Below are positions 1 to 7,417 of a stretch of DNA of 38,943 bases, one piece after another. Source of the DNA: Ectopseudomonas mendocina. Lineage in GTDB: Bacteria > Pseudomonadota > Gammaproteobacteria > Pseudomonadales > Pseudomonadaceae. Numbering within the stretch: position 1 is the first letter of the stretch; the number at the start of each line of letters is the position of its first letter. A model generated the notes under the pieces. It was given only the letters and a program-made list of their open reading frames with translations, had not been told where the DNA came from and made no database searches. The translations under genes and the position numbers were made by a program. The stretch is from assembly GCF_008041835.1 (NCBI RefSeq), contig NZ_VRYE01000041.1, positions 1-38,943 on the forward strand. Direction: 5' to 3'.

Positions 1-121
1 CTAAATCCCCTCGAATTCAGGAAATTCAGGGCAACAACCGGTTAAAAACGCTCAAATAGTGGGCAATTCGCTTTGTCTTTGTCGCGCTCTGTCCATTTAT
101 GAATTCAAGTCCGACAGGCTG
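1..121 (+). mobile_element. Right end of an IS1182-like insertion sequence
   Basis: Positions 107-121 read AAGTCCGACAGGCTG. This is the exact reverse complement of CAGCCTGTCGGACTT at 38671-38685, which precedes an IS1182-type transposase start at the other edge of the window. The block is therefore the right terminal inverted repeat and 3' non-coding end of the same kind of IS, in the same orientation. The next four bases (122-125) are CTAG, as they are at the other copy. The insertion cuts the tyrosine recombinase gene that ends here. Only about 120 bases of the element lie in the window, and I cannot assign the transposase C-terminus with confidence. Confidence 0.7.
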
Positions 122-932
122 CTAGGAAACCCATTTCGATCAGCTTCGAGCAGACAGGAATCTCGCGCCTCGATGACGAATTTTTCAGAGACTTGTTGAA
201 GCCGTTGTCGTTAATGCTAATCAGCGGCACGCCGTGAACATCGTGGAACACGTCGTGAACACGTAGCTGGCAAAGCTCGTTGAGCCTGGCTCCCGTGAAG
301 ATACCGAGTGGCATCAACCAGAAACAATAGCTGTGGGCATCGTGGCGTACATGGGCTATCGGTGTCCCAGGATCGTATGCCTGATAAGGCCAGCTATCGA
401 AGAGACCAACGAGGTTGGAGTCCAGAAGCGCTTTCGTCTCTACCTGAGATTTAGTCTGGCAGCCATGTACTTTCACAGGCTCAGCAAGCAACTGATCGTT
501 GACAGCTTCGTTGATCATTCTGTTGAAGAGCTGGAAATAGCCTTGCAGGTTGCCCCCTTGGCTCTGCGATGTGCTGTTCTGCTTCAGGAGAGCAGGAAGC
601 TGGTCCTTAAGAGTCTGAATATCCGCACTGCTGAGTTCACAAACTCGCCGCTCTGGATTTTCTGCAGTGAGAACGCGTTTGATCTTCTCCATGCGTGCTC
701 GGAGCATGTACTCGTTCTTGGCGCTGTAGTCGTTCGAGCGCAAAAAGCGAGAGAGCACGGTATCTAGGTATTCACTCAAAAGGGGAGAGTAGTGATAACG
801 GTTGAGCGCATTCACGACCAGTGACAGGTGCGGAATGGCTAGCTCAAGAGACTTTTCATGGCCAGGAGCGGCACTTATGAAAAGGCCATTGAAGAAAGGG
901 ATGGATAGATTGGGGGTACGATTTACATTCAT
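105..932 (-). pseudogene. Tyrosine recombinase (phage/ICE integrase), 3' end cut off by an IS
   Basis: The N-terminal three quarters of a tyrosine recombinase. It has a core-binding-like helical region (about residues 40-150), then the start of the catalytic domain with the motif FTGARLNELCQL carrying the first catalytic Arg. The HxxR motif and the nucleophilic Tyr are missing. After residue 'EMGF' the frame runs into the IS terminal repeat (LAACRT) and stops at 105-107. Native coding therefore ends near 126. The protein should be inactive. The start ATG at 930-932 has a GAGG Shine-Dalgarno. The catalytic-domain half resembles the larger integrase next door (GARLxELCQLR), so the two are related recombinases in tandem on the same strand. 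Integrase identity is clear; the exact family is not. Confidence 0.75.
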
Positions 933-937
933 GTTAG

Positions 938-954
938 CCTCACTATGGGTGAGG
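938..954. promoter_or_regulatory. Inverted repeat over the ribosome binding site of the truncated integrase
   Basis: CCTCAC-N5-GTGAGG. On the minus strand one arm contains the GTGAGG used as Shine-Dalgarno by the gene starting at 932. It could be an operator or an RNA hairpin controlling recombinase translation. This is inference from the symmetry only. Confidence 0.3.
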
Positions 955-1022
955 TCTAAACATAATGCTGGTTATATATACAGTCAATACTCTCTATCGA
1001 ATTTTCCATCTTGATAGATTTT

Positions 1023-1039
1023 ATTGACAATTTGTCAAT
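1023..1039. promoter_or_regulatory. Palindrome ATTGACA-N3-TGTCAAT between the tandem integrases
   Basis: A perfect 7-bp inverted repeat with a 3-bp spacer, in an AT-rich 168-bp gap (933-1100) that holds no gene. The gap separates the two recombinase genes of the element and probably contains the promoter of the downstream one. The repeat is a plausible binding site for a small dimeric regulator or recombination directionality factor. No factor can be named. Confidence 0.3.
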
Positions 1040-1100
1040 ATCGAAAAGCCTTGCTAGCAAAGGGGAAATGTCAGATTTCCCCTTTCTCCGGCCTCAGAAA

Positions 1101-3578
1101 TTATTTTTGGATAAATGACTTCCAATGCCGTTTTTCGGACCAACTTGAGCTCTTGAGGGAGGCTTTTCCTCTAGGCCGTCCTACCTTGAAGGAGCCTTGA
1201 CGGTCTTTCAGAAGCAGGTATTGGGAGTAATGAATATGCTCAACGGGGACCTCGAAGTCGATCTTGTCGAGCTCTTCCTTGAGAACATAGCTCGGATAGC
1301 AATCTCCATAGCCACCCGTGGTGCTGCGGTCCGCGTGCCCGACTAGGGCCTTGCCGATCAGCATGTCGAGCTTCTGCCGACGGAATTGGTTGATGAACGT
1401 ATGCCGCAGGCCGTGGAAAGTCAGCTCGTCATCGCCCAGCCCGCATTGACCCAGGTAACCTTGGTCTTCCTTGCTGGAGCCGATAAACCAGCGGCTTGCC
1501 ACATGCCCAGGCGACAGATCGCCATACACGCGGATGTTGTCGAAAAGCTGGGCCGACAGATCTCCGTCATTCGCATCCAGGCGTTGCTGATGAAACTCTA
1601 AAAACCCAGCTTCAAGAATGGCTTTATGCAGCGGCACGAGGCGCTCGGAGTCCGCCGTTTTTAGCTGACGTGCACCAGAACTGCTGATGCTGATCACCCA
1701 GACACCAAGCTCCTCGCGGATATCCCCGAGGCGAAGTTGGCAAAGCTCACTCAAGCGAGCACCGGTATAGAGGCCGAGCAGTGGCAGCCAGAAGCGATAG
1801 TCATCCAGTCGCCAGCGCGGAGGTTCTTTGAGGGTATACGCGGGGCCATTAAGCAGTTGCTCAATCTGCCGGTGAGTGTAGGTGCGCTTGCGTGGTGAGG
1901 GGGCGCCTTTCGTGCTGAACACCAGGCCAGCGGCAAGGTTCTCTTTCAGATAACCCTGGTCGTGCGCATAGCCGACGACCGCCCGCGCTAGCTCAAAAAA
2001 CTTCTTAGCTGTGCGCGCATTGATGGGCTCGTACTTGCCACCCTGGATGATTTGGCTCAAGGGCTGATAGCGTGTGGCCCGCAGGCGGTGGCGGTTTTTC
2101 GGATAGCTACGGAGCTGATCGCGCAGTGCGTTGAAGTCTGAACGGCTCAAAGAGTCGAGTGTCCTGTGACCACCAATGAGCTCGGCAAGTCCTTCGAGAC
2201 GTGCATGCATCGTGATGCGTGTGCGCGGATTGCTCCAAGCCCCTTCGCGGATTTGGCGCTCTTCGAACTCATTGACGAGTGCAGCAAAGTTGAGCTGCTC
2301 AGGATTGCTCAAGCCCGCTGGAATCAAACGGTCATTACTTGCCGGGGTGTCAAACAGCGTGGCCAGTTTCGTTTTTTGTGCCTCGGGCAGAACGCTGCTC
2401 AGCGCACTGAGCAGTGCCAGGGTTCCGGGATCCTGGGGGACAGGAGGGGCGTCATTTGCAGCGACCAGCTCCGGAAGTGAAGTCATCGGTTCGGCTGGCG
2501 GGATTGGCCCTAGCGTCCGGCGAATCAGATCGCTGATTTCTTGCATTGCACGCTCATAAGCATCAGTCGAATTGTGCTCGACAAAGCTCTGCAGCAAGGC
2601 CTTATCGATCTGAATAAGCGTTGCTTGGATCATCAGCAACGCGACGATCGGCGAACTGGTCAGCAGTTCGATATTGATTTCAGACGGGCGCCGAGGGTTC
2701 GCTTTCAGGCGAGGGTGACTGAGCGGAATACGCAGAGAATAAAGCCCGCTTTCCTCCTGCACGATGAGGAAGCGGTTGCAGATTTCAAGCGAATCGATGT
2801 CCACGTGCTGTTGATTCAGCCAGAAGCCGACGGCGTACGCGGACTGGGGTAGGCTCGGCGGAATGTGCAGCAGATTCCGGCCCTGGTCCGGGCGCGCGAA
2901 GCACAGATATTCATAGAACGACATCAGAGAGACGAGAGGATGCCCGGGGGCGTAACGGATACCTGTGAGCGGCAGCGTCTCTAGAGCTGTGATGGCGTTG
3001 TAGATGTAGATCGCTGCGCTGTTTGCCACTGCGGGGTCGCGAGTACCGAGAGGCCAGTCGAAGCGCGTGAAGCCGATATTGAGGACTTTCGTTAGCTTCT
3101 GACTAGGGAACAGCGCGAAGTGTATTTCTCCGCCTGGCTCTTCAGTAAAGAGAACCGGGTGCTCTTGGCATTCCCTCATCAAACGCTCATAGCCCGGCGT
3201 GGGGTCAATGGATGCGAGCTTGCTGGGAGAGGGGCGAATACGCCACACCATCCGCGTGCTCTCCAAATTTTGCTGCACGAGGTGGTGTAGTTCTTCGAGC
3301 TCGAAGAGAACGTTATGCGAGGAGAATCGAACACGGTCCTCATTGGTTTTTTGCAGGAATTGCTTGAACCGCAGGTTCAGATGCGCAGCCAGGTTGCGAG
3401 CAAGCGCTTCGTCATAACCCAGAGACCAGCGGATTTGCGCTGGTAGCTGTGGGTTGAGCGCGAAATGCTTGGGAAAGGTGAGGTAGTACTGAAAGCCGGT
3501 TTTGGCTTGATAGACCAGGTGCTGAACACCGGTTTTGCTTTGACGCTTGGACATGATGGCATACCTATTTGGATTCAC
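1101..3578 (-). CDS. Large tyrosine recombinase/integrase of an ssrA-targeted island
   Basis: A site-specific tyrosine recombinase of about 817-825 residues, much longer than typical integrases (350-450). The N-terminal 400 residues are unfamiliar, with an opening YQAKTGFQYYLTFP resembling the DUF6538-type integrase N-terminus. The core-binding region covers about 440-570 and the catalytic domain about 580-790. Visible catalytic residues, numbered from the GTG at 3578, are R608 (TGARLSEL), H722 and R725 (HGLRHTF), H748 (GHAD) and Y757 (GGYGD), so the enzyme looks intact. A more likely start is the ATG at 3554 (MSKRQSKTG), which has AGG about 10 bases upstream. The gene reads away from the 3' end of ssrA, only about 75 bp from it, so the tmRNA gene is its probable attachment site. 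The island extends leftwards out of the window. Confidence 0.88.
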   Translation of the reverse strand: MNPNRYAIMSKRQSKTGVQHLVYQAKTGFQYYLTFPKHFALNPQLPAQIRWSLGYDEALARNLAAHLNLRFKQFLQKTNEDRVRFSSHNVLFELEELHHLVQQNLESTRMVWRIRPSPSKLASIDPTPGYERLMRECQEHPVLFTEEPGGEIHFALFPSQKLTKVLNIGFTRFDWPLGTRDPAVANSAAIYIYNAITALETLPLTGIRYAPGHPLVSLMSFYEYLCFARPDQGRNLLHIPPSLPQSAYAVGFWLNQQHVDIDSLEICNRFLIVQEESGLYSLRIPLSHPRLKANPRRPSEINIELLTSSPIVALLMIQATLIQIDKALLQSFVEHNSTDAYERAMQEISDLIRRTLGPIPPAEPMTSLPELVAANDAPPVPQDPGTLALLSALSSVLPEAQKTKLATLFDTPASNDRLIPAGLSNPEQLNFAALVNEFEERQIREGAWSNPRTRITMHARLEGLAELIGGHRTLDSLSRSDFNALRDQLRSYPKNRHRLRATRYQPLSQIIQGGKYEPINARTAKKFFELARAVVGYAHDQGYLKENLAAGLVFSTKGAPSPRKRTYTHRQIEQLLNGPAYTLKEPPRWRLDDYRFWLPLLGLYTGARLSELCQLRLGDIREELGVWVISISSSGARQLKTADSERLVPLHKAILEAGFLEFHQQRLDANDGDLSAQLFDNIRVYGDLSPGHVASRWFIGSSKEDQGYLGQCGLGDDELTFHGLRHTFINQFRRQKLDMLIGKALVGHADRSTTGGYGDCYPSYVLKEELDKIDFEVPVEHIHYSQYLLLKDRQGSFKVGRPRGKASLKSSSWSEKRHWKSFIQK

Positions 3579-3616
3579 AGTTGGACTGTGTGAAATCCAT
3601 TGCCATCAAATCGTGT

Positions 3617-3645
3617 CTGAAACCCGCGGTTTAGACGGGTTTCAG
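3617..3645 (-). terminator. Rho-independent-type hairpin downstream of ssrA
   Basis: CTGAAACCCG-N9-CGGGTTTCAG is a perfect 10-bp stem 9 bases past the CCA end of tmRNA. It probably ends ssrA transcription or protects the 3' end. The U-run in that direction is poor (GACACGATTT). It lies between ssrA and the island integrase, so it sits on the island side of the attachment site. Confidence 0.5.
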
Positions 3646-3653
3646 GCTTTATT

Positions 3654-3680
3654 TGGTGGAGCCGGGGGGATTTGAACCCC
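3654..3680. other. Probable island attachment site in the 3' end of ssrA
   Basis: Integrases of ssrA-targeting islands recombine within the tRNA-like 3' end and regenerate it. Here an intact integrase gene begins about 75 bp from the CCA end and points away from it, the normal geometry for attL next to int. The distal direct repeat (the other att copy) must lie left of the window and could not be checked. Confidence 0.5.
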
Positions 3681-4045
3681 CGTCCGCCAGTTCTCCACTG
3701 TTGGTACTACATGCTTAGCCGTGTCTATTGAGTTAACCCTCAGCCGCCCGACGGGCAGGGTGCATTGGGCGAGTTGTGTGAGTTTTAGCCGCTTCGTCCA
3801 CAACGTACTACGCGGCGATCCTGTTCTGCATGACAATCACTTCAGGTTTACAGGCATCCCCTAGTGATCGCTGGAGCCGAAGCTACCAGAAGGACTAGTC
3901 GCGCCGCTTACGCAGCGAGAGCGTAGCCCTCGTAGTTTTCGTCATTGGCAACTATTGAAAGTTGCAACAGTTGATTTACGACTTCTGTTACCAAGTCGGC
4001 ATGCACCTCGAGCTTCGCTACCGGCGTCGAATCCTAATCGGCCCC
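3654..4045 (-). ncRNA. ssrA: Transfer-messenger RNA (tmRNA)
   Basis: tmRNA rescues stalled ribosomes and tags incomplete proteins for degradation. The 5' end (complement of 4045) reads GGGGCCGATTAGGATTCGAC. The 3' end reads GGGTTCAAATCCCCCC followed by the tRNA-like acceptor strand ending in CCA, encoded at 3654-3656. The tag reading frame on the minus strand encodes ANDENYEGYALAA followed by TAA. It ends in the usual ALAA degron recognised by ClpXP and SspB-type systems. The RNA is about 392 nt and one-piece. The 3' end is abutted by an island integrase, consistent with the tRNA-like domain being used as an attachment site. The kinase gene on the other side is divergent. Confidence 0.95.
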
Positions 4046-4125
4046 AAAGCTTTGCGGTTACGGATAGGACTGGAGTTTACGGCAAAGGTTCCTCTGCGTC
4101 GACTGCGGATTCCATCGCAGGGCGC

Positions 4126-4131
4126 TATGAT
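4126..4131 (+). promoter_or_regulatory. Candidate -10 box of the hybrid kinase gene
   Basis: TATGAT (5 of 6 consensus bases) lies 43 bp upstream of the kinase start. No convincing -35 is seen at 16-18 bp, so the promoter may be weak or activator-dependent. Confidence 0.3.
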
Positions 4132-4174
4132 GGCGCTCTGCGTCTGTCTGCGCTTGCCCCCGGAAGGAGCCTCA

Positions 4175-7090
4175 ATGCCGAGTTCTAGCCGCTACCCTCT
4201 GCGTCAGTGGATCTGGCGGGCGTTTGTGCAAAGTGCGCTCATACCGCTGATTCTGGTGGAGTCGGTGCTGATCGCGGTGTATCTGCTGAGCAATCAGGCG
4301 ATTCGTGATGCGCAGATCGAACACTTGCAGGAAACGGCAGTCAAGGATCTGGCCAGTGCCGCGCAACGTGAAGGACAGATCATCGATGGGCGCCTGCGCT
4401 CCATCGAGTCGCTGGTGCATGTTTATCGTGAGGCCGCGTACGAGGCGTTGCTCGATACGCGCTTCCAGGCTGATGAGCTCGAGCATCAGCGCCACGCAGT
4501 CACGGACAGTGGCGTGTTCCATACCCGCAGCGATGACGGGCGCGCAGCATCCTTTTATGCCAACAGTACGCCGCTGGCGCAGCAGGATCACGCCAAGGCC
4601 ATGCGGCTGTCGCAACTCGATCCGCTGATGCGCTCGATCCAGCAGGCCAACCCGTTGGTGGCGGCGCTGTATTTCAATACCTGGGACAGTTACAACCGTA
4701 TCTATCCCTGGTTCGATACGCCCGCGCAGTATCCCCACGACATGGTGATACCCGATTACAACTTCTATTACCTGGCCGACGCCAAGCACAACCCCGAACG
4801 TAAGGTGATGTGGACCGAGGTGTACCTCGACCCGGCTGGCCTTGGCTGGATGATGTCGGCCATCGCTCCGGTGTACCGCGGTGATTTTCTCGAGGGCGTG
4901 GTCGGCCTCGACGTGACCGTGGGCCAGCTGCTGGGCGAGATTGCCGAGCTCAACGTGCCATGGCAGGGCTACGCGATGCTGGTCAGCCAGGACCACGACA
5001 TCATGGCGTTGCCCAAGGCGGGGGAGCAGGACTTCGGGCTGCGTGAGCTGACCCAGTATTCCTACGCAGAGGCTGTGCGTCGCGAGGTTCTCAAGCCGGA
5101 AGATTTCAACCTGGCCAAGCATCAGGACATGACCGTGTTGCTGCAGGCGATGAAGCAGGGCGATGGCGGCGTGCAGGAAGTGCAGCTCGGCGGGCGTAAT
5201 CAATTGGTCGCCTGGAGTGAGATTCCGCAGACCGGCTGGCGTCTGCTGCTGGTGGTGGATGAAGAGCAGATCTTCCATGACACCAATCAGTTGGCCGAGC
5301 GCTACATGCAGATCGGTTACCTGTTGATTGCCGGGCTGTCAGCGTTCTATCTGTTGTTCTTCGGCCTGATGTGGCTGCGCTCACGCAAGCTGAGCGAACA
5401 ACTGGCGCGCCCCATCGATGGCGTTGTCGATATGGCGACCAGCCTCGGCCAGGGCCGATATCTGCCTGCTGTTCCAGACAGCCATATCACCGAGGTCAGC
5501 CGTCTGGCAGAGGCCGTACAGCAGGCGGGCAAACAGCTGCAGGCCAGCGAACAGGAACGCCAGGAAGCTCAGAGCATCCTGCAACTGGTGCTGGAGAGCA
5601 CCACTGAAAGCCTCTGGCAGGTCGATACCCGTGATCTGACCATCGACCTCAGCGAGCGCTTCGGGCGGCGGTTCGGGCTTGGGGCCAGGCACCTGACGTT
5701 GACTGAGTTCAATCAGCGTGTGCATCCGGATGATGTGGAGCGTCTACGCCACCTGCGCAAGCTGTTCGCTGACAGCAGAGAAGAGTTCTTCGATGCCGAA
5801 TACCGCTATCTCGACTGTCATGGGCAATATCTGTGGCTGCTCACTCGAGGCAAGGTGCTGACGCGCGATGAAAGTGGTTGGCCGCTGCGTATCGCTGGTA
5901 CGCATGTCGATATCACCCGCCTCAAGCAGGTGCAGGAGGAATTGCGTCATGCCAGCCTGGAAGCACACGCCGCCAGTCAGGCCAAGAGTCGCTTCCTGTC
6001 GAGTATGAGCCATGAGCTGCGCACGCCGCTCAATGCCATCCATGGCTTCGCGCAGTTGATCGAGATGGAGCTACAGGACAAGCAGGACGCCAGGCTGGAG
6101 ACCGATTACGCGCGCGAGATCGTCAGTGCCAGCCGCCATCTCACGTTGCTGGTCGATGACATCCTCGATCTGTCGAGCATCGAAAGTCGGCGTCAGCAGT
6201 TGCAACTGCAACCCATCGAAATCGGCGCGCTGCTCAAGGGCTGTGCTGAGCTGGTACAGCCCGAAGTTCAGCAGAAGCACCTGCAATTGCAGGTGATGGA
6301 GGCCGCCGTGCCGCCCTTGTTCGTGCAGGGCGACCCACGTCGGGTGCGACAGATTCTGCTCAACTTGCTGTCCAATGCGATCAAGTACAACAGCCCGCGC
6401 GGGATGATTCGCATGGGCTACGAGGTGCGTGCCGACGGTGTGCGATTGTGGGTCGATGACACCGGGCCAGGGCTTTCCAGCGAGCAACAGGCGCAGCTGT
6501 TCCAGCCGTTTCAGCGCCTCGGTCGGGAGAGTTCGAACATTCCCGGCACCGGTATCGGCCTGGTGCTGTGCCGCGAACTGGCCACGCTGATGAATGGCGA
6601 GATCGGCGTGCGCAGCGAACCGGGTGTGGGTAGTCGTTTCTGGCTCGACATACCCAGTGCAGCCAGCCCTGACGGACAGGCTGACGAGGCAGCCGTAGCG
6701 CCGGCGCAGACCGTGAAAAGTCTGGTACAGGTGCTGTGCGTGGAGGATCACCCGGCCTGTATGAAGATTCTCCAGGCATCCTTGCGAGAGTTTGCCGAGG
6801 TCAGGGGCGTGGGTTCCTGCCAGCGGGTGCTGGCCGAATTGCAGGACAGTGAGCCTGCGCTGGTGTTGCTGGATATCGACCTGCCCGACGGCAACGGCCT
6901 GGATATTCTCGATGCGATGCGCGCAGAGCCACGTTTGCGTGATGTGCCGGTGATGGTGATCAGCGCAGTGGCCGATGATCGGTTGTTCGAAGACGCCAAG
7001 TCACGCGGCGCATCGGCTTGCCTGAGCAAGCCGGTGGATCTGCAAGAGGTGCGTCAGGTCGCGCTGGGCTTGCTGTACAGCGGCTATTGA
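4175..7090 (+). CDS. Cache/PAS hybrid sensor histidine kinase with C-terminal receiver
   Basis: A membrane-bound hybrid kinase of 971 residues. The start ATG at 4175 is preceded by AAGGAG; upstream codons in the same frame overlap ssrA and are not coding. Order of parts: TM1 (about 20-40, ALIPLILVESVLIAVYLL), a large periplasmic sensor of dCache type (about 45-380), TM2 (about 385-410), HAMP (about 415-470), and a PAS_3-like domain (about 485-595, ending GTHVDITRLKQ). Next come HisKA with phospho-acceptor H613 (SHELRTPLN), HATPase with an N box (NLLSNAIKYN) and G boxes DDTGPG and GTGIGL, then a receiver domain with D900 (LLDIDLPDG) and K952 (LSKPVD). All catalytic residues are present. There is no Hpt domain and no cognate regulator nearby, so the signal and output are unknown. 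It is divergent from ssrA and convergent with the next gene. Confidence 0.9.
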   Translation: MPSSSRYPLRQWIWRAFVQSALIPLILVESVLIAVYLLSNQAIRDAQIEHLQETAVKDLASAAQREGQIIDGRLRSIESLVHVYREAAYEALLDTRFQADELEHQRHAVTDSGVFHTRSDDGRAASFYANSTPLAQQDHAKAMRLSQLDPLMRSIQQANPLVAALYFNTWDSYNRIYPWFDTPAQYPHDMVIPDYNFYYLADAKHNPERKVMWTEVYLDPAGLGWMMSAIAPVYRGDFLEGVVGLDVTVGQLLGEIAELNVPWQGYAMLVSQDHDIMALPKAGEQDFGLRELTQYSYAEAVRREVLKPEDFNLAKHQDMTVLLQAMKQGDGGVQEVQLGGRNQLVAWSEIPQTGWRLLLVVDEEQIFHDTNQLAERYMQIGYLLIAGLSAFYLLFFGLMWLRSRKLSEQLARPIDGVVDMATSLGQGRYLPAVPDSHITEVSRLAEAVQQAGKQLQASEQERQEAQSILQLVLESTTESLWQVDTRDLTIDLSERFGRRFGLGARHLTLTEFNQRVHPDDVERLRHLRKLFADSREEFFDAEYRYLDCHGQYLWLLTRGKVLTRDESGWPLRIAGTHVDITRLKQVQEELRHASLEAHAASQAKSRFLSSMSHELRTPLNAIHGFAQLIEMELQDKQDARLETDYAREIVSASRHLTLLVDDILDLSSIESRRQQLQLQPIEIGALLKGCAELVQPEVQQKHLQLQVMEAAVPPLFVQGDPRRVRQILLNLLSNAIKYNSPRGMIRMGYEVRADGVRLWVDDTGPGLSSEQQAQLFQPFQRLGRESSNIPGTGIGLVLCRELATLMNGEIGVRSEPGVGSRFWLDIPSAASPDGQADEAAVAPAQTVKSLVQVLCVEDHPACMKILQASLREFAEVRGVGSCQRVLAELQDSEPALVLLDIDLPDGNGLDILDAMRAEPRLRDVPVMVISAVADDRLFEDAKSRGASACLSKPVDLQEVRQVALGLLYSGY

Positions 7091-7106
7091 GCAAGCCCGG
7101 CGTGCG

Positions 7107-7352
7107 TCATTCGCTGGCGGCCAGCAGATCGAGCGCTTCGCTGAGCACCTTGACCGACTCGGCATGATCGCCGGCCTTGTGCAGGGCTTCGCCTTCAGCG
7201 CGCAACTCCTGCACCTTGGCCAGCACCTCGGGGTCGGAGGGTGGGTCGCTTTGCAGCAGTGCGTCGATCTTGGCCATGTCCTGCGGGCAGTGCATGGCCC
7301 AGAGCGGCAGACTGATCAGGGCAGCAGCGAGAAACAAGAGTGTGCGACGCAT
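7107..7352 (-). CDS. Small exported protein of unknown function
   Basis: An 81-residue protein with a clear Sec signal peptide (MRRTLLFLAAALISLPLWA, cleavage about residue 19). The mature part is acidic and helical (LQSDPPSDPEVLAKVQELRAE...HKAGDHAESVKVLSEALDLL) and resembles a single TPR-like helical hairpin. The start ATG at 7352 has AGGAGA 7 bases upstream. A TATACT -10-like box is at 7386-7391 on this strand without a good -35. It lies 66 bp downstream of the DUF4105 gene on the same strand and may be co-transcribed. I do not recognise a named family; a periplasmic accessory protein is the most that can be said. Confidence 0.7.
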   Translation of the reverse strand: MRRTLLFLAAALISLPLWAMHCPQDMAKIDALLQSDPPSDPEVLAKVQELRAEGEALHKAGDHAESVKVLSEALDLLAASE

Positions 7353-7417
7353 GGTGACTCTCCTGAAACGGGCGATGGGAGTTTCAGTATAGAAGCCTGC
7401 AATCTGCTCGCTGCCAT

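Noticed and set aside
3654..3700. Separate tRNA gene (GGTTCAAATCC and CCA)
   Set aside because: It is the tRNA-like 3' end of tmRNA; the rest of the 392-nt RNA with tag frame is present upstream.
4172..5278. 368-codon minus-strand frame inside the hybrid kinase gene
   Set aside because: Shadow frame; the plus-strand kinase has complete domain structure and a good start.
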